Origin: Hermodice carunculata
Taxonomy: Eukaryota > Annelida > Polychaeta > Eunicida > Amphinomidae
DNA length: 64,000 nucleotides
Reading direction: 5' to 3'
Assembly (NCBI GenBank): GCA_964020975.1
Contig: OZ026624.1
Location: 70,730,091 to 70,794,090 of the forward strand
Shown here in pieces: positions 63,436-64,000 of the stretch. Positions within the stretch are counted from its first letter, which is position 1. Each line of letters starts with the position of its first letter. A model generated the notes under the pieces. It did no database searches. It was not told where the DNA came from and saw only the letters and a list, made by a program, of their open reading frames with translations. The position numbers and the translations under genes were made by a program.

Positions 63436-64000
63436 CTTCATTGAGGAGTTGGCATGAAAGAAGACAGTTTCATGCAACTGAAAAATTGCACATTTTAGAT
63501 AGAAAATGTCAATATTTTGTGCAAAAGACAACTTGTTTCAGCTAAAATTTGTGGCCATGATGCAAGAGCACACAATATGGTGCAGAAAGAACAATACATG
63601 TTAGGGTACAGTACAAGCTTGCTTTATCTATCATTCTTGAACTTTGATCTTTTCTTACCCGAAATTCTGTGCTTTTTTTAACAGCATTGGTTTCTTTTAT
63701 CTTCTCCATTCCAACATGCTGTCCGCATTGTAGTTTTTATTACAAGGCAAGTTTTGGCAACTTCAAACAGTCAGAGAAGTGTGTTTACAATGCTGACATG
63801 AGATAAGGGGTTCGTACAATGTTTATATTCCGGCTTTCAGAGGTTTTTTTTTTTTACCTACTTTAACAAATAGCTTACAACAGTATATGACTGTGTGTAG
63901 GAATTCTGTAATTTTGACCTACACAGATATTTAGCCAAGTCATTTGCTGGAGGCTTTTAACACTCACGTGGAATATGTAAGGGCATTTCACGGGTGAGTA

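Larger units (their letters stand above)
61200..64000. other. Start of the next FHOD intron or introns
   Basis: Holds the candidate microexon, a C run followed by an A run near 61874, a T run near 63235 and a TA element at 63258. Nothing resembling FH1 proline runs or FH2 motifs is present. Confidence 0.7.

Noticed and set aside
63911-63995. A further FHOD exon ending at GTGAGT near the right edge
   Set aside because: With the acceptor at ACACAG the needed phase meets a TAG at once; no family residues in other frames.

Overview
The window is animal genomic DNA, AT-rich, with very large introns and many short interspersed repeats. It holds one recognisable host gene: the N-terminal half of an FHOD-family formin on the + strand. 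No second host gene, bacterial-type operon, rRNA, intact tRNA or CRISPR array is visible. The mix of repeats (GTCCGTCCGTCC-bearing gggggcatatag elements, AAGGTCAC/GACCTT tandem units, many TTAA and TA inverted-repeat elements) suggests a marine invertebrate, perhaps a mollusc or another lophotrochozoan. That assignment is from general impression and is weak.

Gene layout. Nine confident FHOD coding segments lie at 16305-16372, 26955-27060, 33698-33792, 44927-45038, 54865-54959, 57171-57376, 57937-58065, 58976-59133 and 60687-61199. All eight junctions keep the reading frame. A possible 36-bp exon follows at 62620-62655. The first six segments encode the armadillo-type FH3/DID regulatory domain. 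The next three encode a charged, Ser/Thr-rich linker. The GTPase-binding N-terminus was not found in the 16.3 kb upstream. The FH1, FH2 and DAD parts must lie beyond 64000.

Repeat layout. The introns and upstream DNA are packed with about thirty 200-250 bp elements bounded by TTAA and ending in TTAACCCTTT-like inverted repeats, a piggyBac-MITE-like arrangement. Several sub-families with different ends share one design: a 40-95 bp hairpin, usually with a GTCAACAGC...GCTGTTGAC core, set close to one end only. A second group has TA flanks and CAGTGGTACC, CAGTGGTCCCC or CAGTAAAACCTG ends. Two cases of one element inserted into another, one 400-bp inverted repeat and one inverted pair are visible in this group. 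Also present are a Penelope-like GIY-YIG endonuclease remnant at the left edge, a LINE 3' end near 43 kb, a hammerhead-ribozyme-like motif on the minus strand near 20.8 kb, two loop-poor perfect palindromes (42.6 and 40.1 kb), a 29-bp minisatellite, a roughly 147-bp tandem array, and several microsatellites.

The gene supplies the coding signal. The non-coding 95 per cent is mainly a record of non-autonomous element invasion. The least expected features are the shared asymmetric hairpin design across TTAA families and the antisense hammerhead motif.
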